DNA of 64,000 nt from Vibrio ponticus (lineage in GTDB: Bacteria > Pseudomonadota > Gammaproteobacteria > Enterobacterales > Vibrionaceae): NCBI RefSeq assembly GCF_009938225.1, contig NZ_AP019657.1, forward strand, positions 1,364,001 through 1,428,000, in the 5' to 3' direction. The notes under the pieces are model-generated. The model did not search any database. It had not been told where the DNA came from and saw nothing but the letters and a program-made list of their open reading frames with translations. Made by a program: the position numbers and the translations under genes. Within the stretch, counting starts at the first letter, position 1; each line of letters opens with the position of its first letter. Below, piece by piece: positions 27,501 through 36,614 of this stretch.

Positions 27501-28141
27501 TTTTGTGGTGAATCTGGTTGTTGCTCGGGTGCGGCTAGGCTAAATGCAGGATGTTCATTGAGCGCAAAATATAGCCTTTCAATCGTTGGATATTGGCTAA
27601 GATCGACATCAAACCTCAGCGCATTATAAACCTGGGGCACCAAACACACATCCACCAGCGACACCTCTGAACCGACAGAATAAGCACCTGACGTTTGACG
27701 TAACTTGTCGTCTAGCGCCGCAAAACCCACCGTTATCCAATGTCGTAACCAATTCAATTCATCTTCTTTATCAAAGTCATACTGATTGATTAAATACTGC
27801 TGCACACGCAAGTTGTTAAGTGGATGAATATCAATCGCGATATCTTGCGCCATTTCTTTGACTTGATAACGCTTTTCCCCTTCAAGCGGAGTCAATAAAG
27901 GCTGGGGATAATGATCATCTAAGTAATCAATAATGGTTAAAGACTGGCTCACACGATTTGAACCATCCACTAGTACTGGCACTAACTCGTTAGCGTTGAT
28001 GCGGTGAAATTCTTCGGTGTGTTGCTGACCACCATCTTTCAATAAATCAACTGCGAAGTAGTCGTAACGGATTTGCTTTAGGTTCAGTGCGATTCTTACT
28101 CGGTAGGCTGCTGACGAACGCCAATATCCATATAGTCTCAT
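27479..28141 (-). CDS. maiA: Maleylacetoacetate isomerase
   Basis: This 220-residue zeta-class glutathione S-transferase converts maleylacetoacetate to fumarylacetoacetate in tyrosine degradation. The N-terminal YWRSSAAYRVRIALNLK contains the SSxA glutathione-activating motif, followed by ELVPVLVDGSNRVSQSLTI, whose SQS binds glutathione. The C-terminal helical domain is intact. It is the last gene of the hpd operon and overlaps fahA by 4 bases. Confidence 0.9.
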   Translation of the reverse strand: MRLYGYWRSSAAYRVRIALNLKQIRYDYFAVDLLKDGGQQHTEEFHRINANELVPVLVDGSNRVSQSLTIIDYLDDHYPQPLLTPLEGEKRYQVKEMAQDIAIDIHPLNNLRVQQYLINQYDFDKEDELNWLRHWITVGFAALDDKLRQTSGAYSVGSEVSLVDVCLVPQVYNALRFDVDLSQYPTIERLYFALNEHPAFSLAAPEQQPDSPQNKNRLIE

Positions 28142-29148
28142 CGTTTCTCCACCACTTTCTGTTGTATAGCACCAAATAAGCTATTACCTTGCTCATCAAG
28201 CATTTCAATCTTGATCGTGTCGCCAAAGCGCATAAAAGAGGTGGTCGGCTTACCATCTCGTATCGTTTCAATCATGCGTATTTCAGCAATGCACGAATAC
28301 CCTACGCCCCCTTCAGTAATAGCGGTACCAAAATCAGTGCCTTGTTTATTGGATACGGTACCTGACCCAATTATAGTCCCTGCAGACAATCTACGAGTCT
28401 TCGCTGCATGTTGAATCAGTTTGGCAAAGCTAAATGTCATATCCTGTCCAGCATTTGGATAACCAAAAGGCTGGTGGTTATAACTGCTTCTAAGTGGTAA
28501 ATGTACTTTGCTATCACGCCAGCTCTCACCTAACTCATCGGGAGTAATTGCCACAGGAGAAAACGACGACGACGGCTTAGATTGATAAAAGCCAAACCCT
28601 TTCGCAAGTTCTGCAGGAATTAAGTTTCGCAGCGAAACATCATTGACTAACATCAGTAAACGTACCGATGCGCCAGCTTGCTGTTCAGAGCAGCCCATAG
28701 GCACATCATCGGTGATCACGGCAACCTCGGCTTCAAAATCAATCCCCCACTCTTCACTGGCAAATTCAATATCATCGGTTGGTCCTATAAACGTATCTGA
28801 GCCGCCTTGGTACATCAAAGGATCGGTCCAAAAACTCTCAGGGATTTCTGCGCCTCGCGCCTTACGCACCAACTCAACATGATTGACATAAGCACTGCCA
28901 TCTGCCCAGTGAAACGCTCTAGGTAACGGGGATTCACAGTGGCTCGGTTCAAACTCCACGCCTTCGATGACACCTTGATTTAGATCTCGGTACACCGCTT
29001 CTAACAGTGGCGCGCAATGTGCCCAGTGGTCGAGAAGATGTTGCATCGTGTTGGCAATAGCAGGCACGGCAATGCAGCGCGTCATTGCTCGGTTCACTAC
29101 CACTAATAGACCGTCACGAGTTTGGTTTTTTAATGTCGCAAACTTCAT
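28138..29148 (-). CDS. fahA: Fumarylacetoacetate hydrolase
   Basis: This 336-residue FAH-fold hydrolase splits fumarylacetoacetate to fumarate and acetoacetate, the last step of tyrosine degradation. Metal-binding acidic residues are seen in SEEWGIDFEAEVAVITDDV, and the C-terminal GTIIGSGTVSNKQG and GVGYSCIAEIRMIETI match the family. GAGG precedes the start. It lies 6 bases after hmgA and overlaps maiA by 4 bases, so the four genes form one transcript. Confidence 0.9.
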   Translation of the reverse strand: MKFATLKNQTRDGLLVVVNRAMTRCIAVPAIANTMQHLLDHWAHCAPLLEAVYRDLNQGVIEGVEFEPSHCESPLPRAFHWADGSAYVNHVELVRKARGAEIPESFWTDPLMYQGGSDTFIGPTDDIEFASEEWGIDFEAEVAVITDDVPMGCSEQQAGASVRLLMLVNDVSLRNLIPAELAKGFGFYQSKPSSSFSPVAITPDELGESWRDSKVHLPLRSSYNHQPFGYPNAGQDMTFSFAKLIQHAAKTRRLSAGTIIGSGTVSNKQGTDFGTAITEGGVGYSCIAEIRMIETIRDGKPTTSFMRFGDTIKIEMLDEQGNSLFGAIQQKVVEKR

Positions 29149-29154
29149 ATCGCC

Positions 29155-30288
29155 TCACTTTTTCTCACGCCAGCTATATACATATTCCGCATTCTCTACT
29201 TGCTCTGCCTGATTAGAAAATTCCAGTGCATGTCGAGTATCAATCATCACAGCGACTTCATCGGTTTGCTTTTTCTTATGCGCAAGACCAGCCGCAAACG
29301 CCTTAGGATGAGGACCGTGTGTAAAACCGACCGGATGAAAGGTCACCATTCCTGCCTCAATATTGTCACGACTGAAAAAATCCCCTTGGTGATAAAACAG
29401 CACTTCATCGTAATCATCGTTATTGTGATAAAACGGTACTTTTAGAGCGCCAGGATCGCTCTCGATAGGACGGGGGACAAAAGTACAAACAACAAATCCG
29501 TCACCAACAAAGGTGGTGTGTGCTGAAGGTGGCAGATGATATCTGTGTGACATAAGCGGACGAATATCTCGCCAATTCAAGCGCACAACAGAGAGATCGC
29601 CGTGCCAACCAATCGCATCCAAAGGATTAAAGGGATAAGTAATCGTGCTCACCTCTCCGTGACGCTTAACTTTTACCTGAGTGGTCGATTCGCTGTACTG
29701 CGCTTTAAAAGTATCGTTAATTTCAGGCACGTCGAGGGCGGCTGGATCAAACACCGCATGCTGACCAACGATGCCTTTTTCCGGCAAGTTGTACTCACCA
29801 TCGGTGTTCTCAATCATCAGAATAAACATCGGTTGATGAGGTTCCAAGCGCCAATTCGTCGAGCGAGGGATCACCACGTAATCCCCAGTCACCAATGTTA
29901 AATGCCCGTAGTCACAAAACAGCTCTGCGCTGCCTTGATGAATAAACAGCAACTCATCGCCATCGGCATTACGGGCAAGAAAGTCCATCGATTCTTGCAG
30001 ACGCCACACTCGAATTTTACAGTCCGCGTTTGAAAGTAAATTAGGGACATCCCAAGGTGAGTTTTGATGGCTGTCACTTACGTGATTGAAGTTAAATGCT
30101 CGCGGTCTTAACTTGCCCTGCCAATCACTCCACCCAGTTGGTGCATGACGATGATGAAAGTGACTCGCAGGTCCAAAAAAGCCAGCACGCCCAGCCTCGC
30201 GTTCATAGATCCCCTGCTCGGGAAAGTCGGCATGGGCTTGCTTTGAGCATGTACCTTCCCGATGAGGGTAACTGATCCTTCTACGCAT
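29155..30288 (-). CDS. hmgA: Homogentisate 1,2-dioxygenase
   Basis: This 377-residue cupin-fold non-haem iron enzyme opens the homogentisate ring to maleylacetoacetate. Recognisable segments are FLARNADGDELLFIHQGSAE, then NNDDYDEVLFYHQGDFFSR and FHPVGFTHGPHPKAF, which contains iron-ligand histidines. The frame is intact, so pyomelanin build-up, known from hmgA-defective vibrios, is not expected. It overlaps hpd by 8 bases. Confidence 0.9.
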   Translation of the reverse strand: MRRRISYPHREGTCSKQAHADFPEQGIYEREAGRAGFFGPASHFHHRHAPTGWSDWQGKLRPRAFNFNHVSDSHQNSPWDVPNLLSNADCKIRVWRLQESMDFLARNADGDELLFIHQGSAELFCDYGHLTLVTGDYVVIPRSTNWRLEPHQPMFILMIENTDGEYNLPEKGIVGQHAVFDPAALDVPEINDTFKAQYSESTTQVKVKRHGEVSTITYPFNPLDAIGWHGDLSVVRLNWRDIRPLMSHRYHLPPSAHTTFVGDGFVVCTFVPRPIESDPGALKVPFYHNNDDYDEVLFYHQGDFFSRDNIEAGMVTFHPVGFTHGPHPKAFAAGLAHKKKQTDEVAVMIDTRHALEFSNQAEQVENAEYVYSWREKK

Positions 30289-31354
30289 CTTTCAGCACCC
30301 CTCGCCTAATTTGATCTTCCTCTATCGACTCAAACAGCGCCTTAAAGTTACCCTCACCAAACCCTTGGTTACCTTTACGCTGAATAATTTCGAAGAACAC
30401 CGGACCTATCACCGTTTGAGTAAATATTTGGAGCAGAATGCCATCTTTTATTGGCGCACCATCAATTAAGATGCGTAACTGCTTTAAAAGATCGAGATCT
30501 TCACTATGCCCTTCGACTCGCTGATTGACCTTTTCATAATAGGTATCAGGGGTCGGCATAAACTCCATGCCGCGATCACGCAAGGTTTTTACGGTGTGAT
30601 AAATGTCATCTGTGCTCATGGCGATATGTTGGATACCCTCGCCGTTGTACTCGCGAATAAACTCTTCAATTTGGGATTTGTCATCAGAAGATTCGTTAAT
30701 TGGAATTCGGATCTTACCGCAAGGTGCCGTCATTGCGCGGCTGACTAACCCAGTGAGCTTACCTTCAATGTCAAAGTAACGAATCTCTCTAAAGTTGCCG
30801 ATACGCTCATAAAAACCAGACCAGATATCCATATGCCCTTGTTTAACGTTATGGGTTAAATGATCAATCTCGAGTAATCCAACCGACTGTCTTTCTCTTT
30901 GTTGTTGCGCATCAGTGTAAAAACAAAAATCGACATCATAGATGTTTTGCTCACCATAACGATCGACAAAATAGATCAGGCTTTCACCAATGCCGTATAT
31001 CGCAGGGATTGATAGCTCCATCGGACCAATCTCCGTCACATACTTACTCGCCCCATTAACCAAAGCGTGCTCCATGGCTTTTCCACTATCTTTAACTCGA
31101 AATGCCATACCACACACCGAAGGACCATGTTGTTTAGCAAAAGCCTCTGCTTGGCTATGCGGCTGCGCATTAACCACAAAACTGATATCACCTTGTTGAT
31201 AAAGCCATGCCTGTTTCGAGCGATGTTTTGCCACTTCCGCGAAGCCAAGTGATAGAAACAAATCCTTCAACGCCGTTATGCCTTGCTCGTCTGCTGCGGT
31301 GTATTCGACAAACTCAAATCCATCTGTCCCTAGCGGGTTTAAATACTCATCCAT
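30281..31354 (-). CDS. hpd: 4-hydroxyphenylpyruvate dioxygenase
   Basis: This 357-residue vicinal-oxygen-chelate enzyme converts 4-hydroxyphenylpyruvate to homogentisate. The three iron ligands are visible in their usual contexts: His in LLEIDHLTHNV, His in GEGIQHIAMSTDD, and Glu in PVFFEIIQRKG. The C-terminal family segment GNQGFGEGNFKALFESIEEDQ is present. It is the first gene of the operon; GGGGAAGG precedes the start. Its leader holds a TyrR-box-like site and a terminator-like hairpin. Confidence 0.93.
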   Translation of the reverse strand: MDEYLNPLGTDGFEFVEYTAADEQGITALKDLFLSLGFAEVAKHRSKQAWLYQQGDISFVVNAQPHSQAEAFAKQHGPSVCGMAFRVKDSGKAMEHALVNGASKYVTEIGPMELSIPAIYGIGESLIYFVDRYGEQNIYDVDFCFYTDAQQQRERQSVGLLEIDHLTHNVKQGHMDIWSGFYERIGNFREIRYFDIEGKLTGLVSRAMTAPCGKIRIPINESSDDKSQIEEFIREYNGEGIQHIAMSTDDIYHTVKTLRDRGMEFMPTPDTYYEKVNQRVEGHSEDLDLLKQLRILIDGAPIKDGILLQIFTQTVIGPVFFEIIQRKGNQGFGEGNFKALFESIEEDQIRRGVLKDA

Positions 31355-31436
31355 AACCTTCCCCTGTCGTAATAGTTAACGCACAAGTGCTGATATAAAC
31401 ATGAGCAATAACAGCCTATAAGGGTAATTTTGCGCT

Positions 31437-31462
31437 AAAAAAATGCCGTCATTAAAACGGCA
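31437..31462 (-). terminator. Terminator-like hairpin in the hpd leader
   Basis: On the minus strand TGCCGT-N7-ACGGCA is followed by seven U residues. It lies about 85 bases before the hpd start codon and downstream of a TyrR-box-like operator. A second hairpin (CCGA at 31465-31468 region with TCGG at 31477-31480) sits just upstream. It could attenuate the operon or end a separate short RNA. Confidence 0.65.
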
Positions 31463-31543
31463 CTCCGAGTGTAAAATCGGCGACTGCTTTTTATAAATTA
31501 CTACTAACCAATTCATTAGTAAGCTAAAGCTACAACAACTCAA

Positions 31544-31561
31544 TGTAACAAATATTTTACA
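31544..31561. promoter_or_regulatory. TyrR-box-like operator upstream of hpd
   Basis: TGTAAC-N6-TTTACA matches the strong TyrR box TGTAAA-N6-TTTACA in 11 of 12 positions. It is the core of a 7-8-7 inverted repeat AATGTAA/TTACATT (31542-31563). TyrR and its relative PhhR control aromatic amino-acid genes in gammaproteobacteria, which fits the adjacent tyrosine-catabolic operon. Confidence 0.7.
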
Positions 31562-31724
31562 TTTCAATTTTCACAAAGCGTGTTTGATTTACGTACTACT
31601 GCGCAGGGATTAACCAATAAAACGGGCTGATTCGCTTTTAGGAGCGAAACTTGATTTACCGCAGGTTTGAGCTCAAGACTTAGCGGTATGTTAACCGCCT
31701 CTGTTCCTACAGTAAGGTATAACA

Positions 31725-32831
31725 ATGACACAAATTAACCGTGAGCGATTAGTGGAGCACTTCTGCGAACTAATCAAAATTGATAGCGAAACTGGCTTTG
31801 AAAAAGAGATTGCAGAAACTCTTGCTGAGCAACTTGGTGCAATGGGATTCACTGTTCACAAACTACCAGTGCCAGAGCAGTACACCAACGGCTTCAACGT
31901 CTATGCACGTCTAGATGGCAAAATTGAAGATAGCGTCGTACTAAGCTGCCACATGGATACAGTAACGCCAGGTAAAGGCATTGAGCCAGTTATTGAAGAC
32001 GGTATTATCCGCTCAAAAGGCAACACTATCTTAGGCGGTGATGACAAGTCAGGCATCGCAGCTATCATGGAAGCGGTTCGTTGTATCCAAGCAGAAAACC
32101 TTGAACACAAGACTATCGAAATCGCGTTTACTGTTCATGAAGAAGGCGGTCTACACGGCTCAGAACACTTCGATATGAACATGATTCAATCAAACAAAGC
32201 GATCGTGCTGGATACCGGTGGTCCTATCGGTACTATCGTTAACTCGGCGCCAGGTCAACAAAAGATCGTTGCAACGATCAAAGGACGCCCTGCACACGCC
32301 GGTCTTGCGCCAGAAGAAGGTATCAGCGCAATCAGCGTCGCAGCCGACGCTATTACGCAAATGAAACTGCTGCGTATTGATGAAGAAACCACCGCGAACA
32401 TCGGTATTGTTGAAGGCGGTAATGCGACTAACATCGTCATGCCAGAGCTAAAAATTGTTGCGGAAGCTCGCTCACTAAACGACGACAAGCTGACTAAGCA
32501 AGTAGACCATATGATTGAAACGTTCCAAGCTGCTGCAACGAAACATGGCGCAGAAGTGGAAATTGAATCTACACGTGCCTACAACGCGTTTGTCCTTGCC
32601 GATGATCACCCGCACATTGAACAAGTAAAAGCGTCCTTTGCGGCTATCGGCGCAGAACCATTTACTAAGTCAACCGGTGGCGGTAGTGATGCCAACAACT
32701 TTAACAAACTTGGTCTGACGACGGTAAACATCTCTACTGGTATGGCTAAAGTGCATACCACGGAAGAGTTCATTGCCATTGATGACATGGTAAAAGTAAC
32801 AGAGTTTGTTAAGCACTACCTAACACACTAA
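31725..32831 (+). CDS. M20 family peptidase, PepT-like aminotripeptidase
   Basis: This 368-residue zinc peptidase of the M20/PepT-like group has the typical ligands: His76 in SCHMDTVTPG, Asp in ILGGDDKSGIA, the catalytic Glu pair in TVHEEGGLHGSE, Asp in VLDTGG and a C-terminal His in KVHTTEEF. A lid/dimerisation domain (about 180-290) with GRPAHAGLAPEEG is intact. It is predicted to be cytosolic and to trim small peptides. It is shorter than E. coli PepT (about 408 residues), so the PepT-like subgroup is more likely than PepT itself. Confidence 0.85.
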   Translation: MTQINRERLVEHFCELIKIDSETGFEKEIAETLAEQLGAMGFTVHKLPVPEQYTNGFNVYARLDGKIEDSVVLSCHMDTVTPGKGIEPVIEDGIIRSKGNTILGGDDKSGIAAIMEAVRCIQAENLEHKTIEIAFTVHEEGGLHGSEHFDMNMIQSNKAIVLDTGGPIGTIVNSAPGQQKIVATIKGRPAHAGLAPEEGISAISVAADAITQMKLLRIDEETTANIGIVEGGNATNIVMPELKIVAEARSLNDDKLTKQVDHMIETFQAAATKHGAEVEIESTRAYNAFVLADDHPHIEQVKASFAAIGAEPFTKSTGGGSDANNFNKLGLTTVNISTGMAKVHTTEEFIAIDDMVKVTEFVKHYLTH

Positions 32832-32850
32832 TCTGATTTAAAAGCCTCCA

Positions 32851-32888
32851 AAAAGCCTGATAAGTTAATCTTTATCAGGCTTTTTTTA
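32851..32888 (+). terminator. Strong intrinsic terminator
   Basis: A 13-bp stem AAAAGCCTGATAA/TTATCAGGCTTTT with an 8-base loop runs into a T-tract, 20 bases after the peptidase gene. The T-tract directly adjoins the copper-operon promoter. Confidence 0.9.
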
Positions 32889-32919
32889 TTGACCTTCCCC
32901 CTAGGGTAAGGATTAAGCT
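32889..32919 (+). promoter_or_regulatory. CueR/MerR-type copper-responsive promoter
   Basis: TTGACC (32889-32894) and TAAGCT (32914-32919) are separated by 19 bases, the long spacer typical of MerR-family promoters. Within the spacer is the dyad CCTT-N-CCC-N3-GGG-N-AAGG (32893-32911). The left half TTGACCTTCCCC matches the E. coli copA promoter as I recall it. It should drive the copper operon below. No merR-type gene lies in the window. Confidence 0.75.
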
Positions 32920-32968
32920 TAATGCTCACACTTGGTTAATTGTCATTTTGAGTTGAATTGGTATCCAT

Positions 32969-33373
32969 ATGCACGCGACCTCTTTGCGTACAATTTGGTT
33001 AGTCTTGCTTACGTCGATGACGCTTATCGCGTCTAGTATGGCGTCGAGCAAAAGGCTGATGCCAATTCAAATGCTACAAATGAGTCAATCCACCAGCAAT
33101 CACTGCGATGCTGACATGTTGCCTAATATGGATATGGCAACCATGTCCCATCATCTCGCTGATGGGCAGCAAACCAGCATTAATATGGATTGCTCAAATG
33201 GCAACTCAATGCAGCATGAATGCTGCGATACCACTTGTGTCACCGTATTTGCGACTCTCACCGACGATCTGGCGAGCTTTACTCCGTCATTTGATATCCA
33301 AACCTATCCTATTGAGCCAACACGCGATACTGTCGCTATCACAAGCTCACTCTACCGCCCACCCAGCGCTTAA
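32969..33373 (+). CDS. Small secreted Met/His/Cys-rich protein of the copper operon
   Basis: This 134-residue protein has a hydrophobic N-terminal signal or anchor (about 7-27). The body is rich in Met, His and Cys: CDADMLPNMDMATMSHH and QHECCDTTC. Such proteins precede cus-type operons in other vibrios and are thought to bind periplasmic copper, similar to DUF2946-type proteins. I cannot assign a family with certainty. It is the first gene after the CueR-type promoter, 137 bases before the TolC-like gene. Confidence 0.6.
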   Translation: MHATSLRTIWLVLLTSMTLIASSMASSKRLMPIQMLQMSQSTSNHCDADMLPNMDMATMSHHLADGQQTSINMDCSNGNSMQHECCDTTCVTVFATLTDDLASFTPSFDIQTYPIEPTRDTVAITSSLYRPPSA

Positions 33374-33510
33374 CTTTCAATTCATACGTTAGACATTTAG
33401 CGGTTCCCCTTACCGGCTATTTACTATCAGCCTGATAGCGCCTTGTCGCATCAGTTAGATCGATATTCCAACCGCCCGCTTAGCGATGAGTCGGCAGTTG
33501 GTATTTGAAA

Positions 33511-34902
33511 ATGGATTGTAATGTGAAAGCAAAATACAACTTCCTCGCGCTCAGCCTCTGTTTGGCGATTGGCGCACCAGCTTTTGCGCATACAAAACTT
33601 GAGTCTCAAGTGGTTCAAGCTGCGCCAAATTCTTCGTTGCTCGAGTCGACATTGACTCTAGAGCAAATTATCGCAATTGCTTTACAGCAAGATGCGAGTC
33701 GCGAACAATTATTCGCTCAATCCCAAGCAACCTTGAGTGGTGGCAAAGCGAAAGCCACGTTAATGGATCCCACGGTCAAATTTGGCTTTGGTGGTGTGCC
33801 TGTCGATAGTTTTCGTCTCGATCAAGACCCGATGAGTAACATCTCGTTAGGTGTGATGCAGAAGTTCGACCGTGGCGATACCATCGAGTTACAAACATCC
33901 CAAGCAGAGCAGCAATCTCAAGCGGTACTGCAACAAGCAAAAGCTCGCGAACATGATGTCATCACGACCGTTACCGCGGTTTGGTTAGAACTAGGCTACA
34001 ACCAAAAAGCGAAATCGCTACTGCTTCAGCAAGAGAAATGGCTCAAACAATTGATTGATAACCAAGACTCTAACTATGCGCTTGGGATTGGAGAGTCTCA
34101 GGACGTGATTGCCGCGCAACTTAAACTCAGCCAGTTGCAACAAAAATTAGTGAGCAACGCACAGGTACAGCAAAAATTAACGGCGCAGCTATCAGAATGG
34201 TTAGGCAGCGAATGGCAAGCAAAAAACAGTGGTTTGCAGGCATCGAATCAGCTTGATTGGCATGATTTACAACAGACCTTGGCAGCGCATTCAACCGCAC
34301 AAACTCGCTACCAACTGCTTATGCGACATCCCCTGATTCAATCGTTAGATTCCTCGCTAGCAAGCGCGCAAACACAAGTTTCCATTGCTGAAGAGGCGTA
34401 TGCGCCTCAATTTGGTGTCGAGGTGATGTATGCGCATCGTCAAGCCAACAATATGCGCAGCGAGCCAGCTCCTGACATGGTGAGTGCCTATATCACCTTA
34501 GATATCCCACTCTATACCGGTAGCAAGCAAGATAAATCGTTAGAAGCAGCTCAATATCAAGTTGGCGCAACAAAGTCGCAGCGTGATGCATGGCTAGCTC
34601 GAATGGGAGCGCAATTGACCGGGCTTATTTCTGATAGAGAGCATCTCCAACAGCGCATCTCCCACTATCAAAGCCATTTACTTAAACAGGCAACAGCGCA
34701 GCTAGCAGCCGTTGAGCGAGGCTATCAAAATAACAGCGCCAGCTTTGGTGACATTGTCACGTCATCGTTAACTCAAATAACCATTGAGTTGGAGCTTGAG
34801 CGCCTGATTACAGACTTCAACCTCACCAATAACCAAATTGCTAACCTAATTGGCGACTATTCATCTACCAGTCTCACCAAAGCAGAGCACCAGGAGAAAT
34901 AA
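33511..34902 (+). CDS. cusC: CusC-like TolC-family outer-membrane efflux protein
   Basis: This outer-membrane channel of about 463 residues forms the outer part of a copper/silver tripartite pump. A signal peptide ends at AIGAPAFA, two long alpha-hairpin OEP domains follow (about 45-240 and 265-455), and TLDIPLYTGSKQDKSLEAA matches the family's second repeat. The start is uncertain: GTG 33523 with GGAT upstream gives a more classical signal peptide. It ends 2 bases before the adaptor gene. Confidence 0.82.
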   Translation: MDCNVKAKYNFLALSLCLAIGAPAFAHTKLESQVVQAAPNSSLLESTLTLEQIIAIALQQDASREQLFAQSQATLSGGKAKATLMDPTVKFGFGGVPVDSFRLDQDPMSNISLGVMQKFDRGDTIELQTSQAEQQSQAVLQQAKAREHDVITTVTAVWLELGYNQKAKSLLLQQEKWLKQLIDNQDSNYALGIGESQDVIAAQLKLSQLQQKLVSNAQVQQKLTAQLSEWLGSEWQAKNSGLQASNQLDWHDLQQTLAAHSTAQTRYQLLMRHPLIQSLDSSLASAQTQVSIAEEAYAPQFGVEVMYAHRQANNMRSEPAPDMVSAYITLDIPLYTGSKQDKSLEAAQYQVGATKSQRDAWLARMGAQLTGLISDREHLQQRISHYQSHLLKQATAQLAAVERGYQNNSASFGDIVTSSLTQITIELELERLITDFNLTNNQIANLIGDYSSTSLTKAEHQEK

Positions 34903-34904
34903 TA

Positions 34905-36614
34905 ATGAAAACAATCAAAGTTGCTACTGTCGCCCTCGTTGTCGGCGCTTCTTTAGGTTTTGCAGCCAATCAGTGGTTTATGCCGAATACCCATAACATG
35001 ACGAACACAGCATCAGAATCAAGCGCAGCTTCTGATCAGCCTTTGTATTGGGTCGCACCAATGGATCCCAATTACAAACGTGACAAACCCGGTAAATCAC
35101 CAATGGGGATGGATCTAATCCCAGTTTACGCTGAGGATGTAAATGGCAGCACTCAAGAGGTTGGCACCGTCACCATCTCACCTGCGGTAGAGAATAACCT
35201 TGGAGTAAAAACGGCTTTAGTCACCAAACAACCGTTACAACCGATGATTGATGCGGTTGGTTACATCGCCTTTGATGAAAGTACGCTGTGGCAAACCAAC
35301 GTACGCACCAGCGGCTGGGTTGAAAAGCTCTACGTCAATGCCGTGGGTGAAAAAGTCTCTCGTGATGAAGTGCTGTTTACCTTCTATTCGCCGGATCTCA
35401 TCAAAGCGCAACAAGAGTTACTTAATGCCAAGCGCACTGGGCGTAAAACACTCATCCAAGGCGCGAAAGAAAGATTGTCATCACTGGGCGTTGACCAACA
35501 GCAAATTGAGCAAATCTATCGCTCTGGGCAAACTAAACAGCAAGTCGAGGTTAAAGCAATTGCTGACGGTGTCATTGCGAGTTTGAACATTCGCGAAGGT
35601 GCTTACCTGTCCCCTGCTCAAACGGTGATTAGTGCGGGTCCGCTTGGTCATGTCTGGGTTGATGTGGAACTATTCGAACGTCAATCTCATTGGGTTAAAG
35701 CCGGCAGCGAAGCAGAGATGAAGCTTGAAGCATTACCCGGCAAAAATTGGCAAGGTCAAGTTGATTACGTCTACCCTATTCTTGATCCTCAAACTCGTAC
35801 ATTACGCGTACGCCTCAAGTTTGATAATCCCAATGGCGAGCTAAAACCTAACATGTTTGCCAATATCAAACTCAAACCCATTAGTGATAGCGCCGTTCTA
35901 ACCATTCCACGTTCAGCAGTAATTCGTTCTGGCGGTATGACTCGTGTGGTTCTTGCATTGGGTGATGGTCAATTCCGTTCGGCACGCATTGAAGTCGGTC
36001 GCGAAGCTGGTGAATCTATTGAAGTCCTACAGGGGCTAACAGAGCAAGACAACATTGTCACCTCTGCGCAATTTATGCTTGATTCAGAATCTAGCCAAAG
36101 TGCCGACCTATCACGGATTAATGGTGTTGAAGGGCCAACCGAACGCGCATGGGCATTTGGCACGATTAACGACGTTATGGTCGATCATCGCATGCTGACT
36201 ATCAACCACCAGCCAGTGCCCGAGTGGAATTGGCCCGGCATGGTAATGAACTTTACTTTAGCCGACGGTGTTGAATTGCATGCATTTAAAGCGGGTGACA
36301 CGATTGAATTTGAAATGGAAAAAACCGACCAAGGTCAGTATCAAATCACCGAGATTAAACCAGCGGTAGCTGCTGCAAGTGAAATGTGGATAGAGGGTGA
36401 AATCACAATGCTGATGGCTGATTTCGGTATGGTCACGCTTTCTCATCAAGCCGTTCCTGAGTGGCAGTGGCAAGCTGGCGAGCAAAACTTTTCTGTTAGC
36501 GATAACTTTGAGCTTTCACCTTTTAGTGAAGGAGAAAAAGTCCGGTTTCTAGTCGAAAACCAAGCTGGTGAATGGACTCTCAAGCAAATTGAGACCCTAG
36601 GAGGCGAACAATGA
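34905..36614 (+). CDS. cusB: CusB-like RND adaptor fused to two CusF-like domains
   Basis: This 569-residue periplasmic adaptor has an N-terminal membrane anchor (5-22) and a heavy-metal-binding segment YWVAPMDPNYKRDKPG (48-63). The barrel-sandwich/membrane-fusion domains follow (about 100-400). Two CusF-like domains are fused at the end. In the first (about 413-490) His435, Trp443, Met446 and Met448 match the four CusF Cu(I)/Ag(I) ligands in spacing. In the second (about 493-569) His514 and Trp522 are kept, but both Met positions are changed to Gly525 and Gln527. It overlaps cusA by 4 bases. Confidence 0.88.
   Translation: MKTIKVATVALVVGASLGFAANQWFMPNTHNMTNTASESSAASDQPLYWVAPMDPNYKRDKPGKSPMGMDLIPVYAEDVNGSTQEVGTVTISPAVENNLGVKTALVTKQPLQPMIDAVGYIAFDESTLWQTNVRTSGWVEKLYVNAVGEKVSRDEVLFTFYSPDLIKAQQELLNAKRTGRKTLIQGAKERLSSLGVDQQQIEQIYRSGQTKQQVEVKAIADGVIASLNIREGAYLSPAQTVISAGPLGHVWVDVELFERQSHWVKAGSEAEMKLEALPGKNWQGQVDYVYPILDPQTRTLRVRLKFDNPNGELKPNMFANIKLKPISDSAVLTIPRSAVIRSGGMTRVVLALGDGQFRSARIEVGREAGESIEVLQGLTEQDNIVTSAQFMLDSESSQSADLSRINGVEGPTERAWAFGTINDVMVDHRMLTINHQPVPEWNWPGMVMNFTLADGVELHAFKAGDTIEFEMEKTDQGQYQITEIKPAVAAASEMWIEGEITMLMADFGMVTLSHQAVPEWQWQAGEQNFSVSDNFELSPFSEGEKVRFLVENQAGEWTLKQIETLGGEQ

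Noticed and set aside
31376..31567. 63-codon minus-strand ORF over the hpd leader, as a possible leader peptide
   Set aside because: It is not rich in tyrosine or phenylalanine, has no clear ribosome-binding site, and runs through the terminator hairpin.
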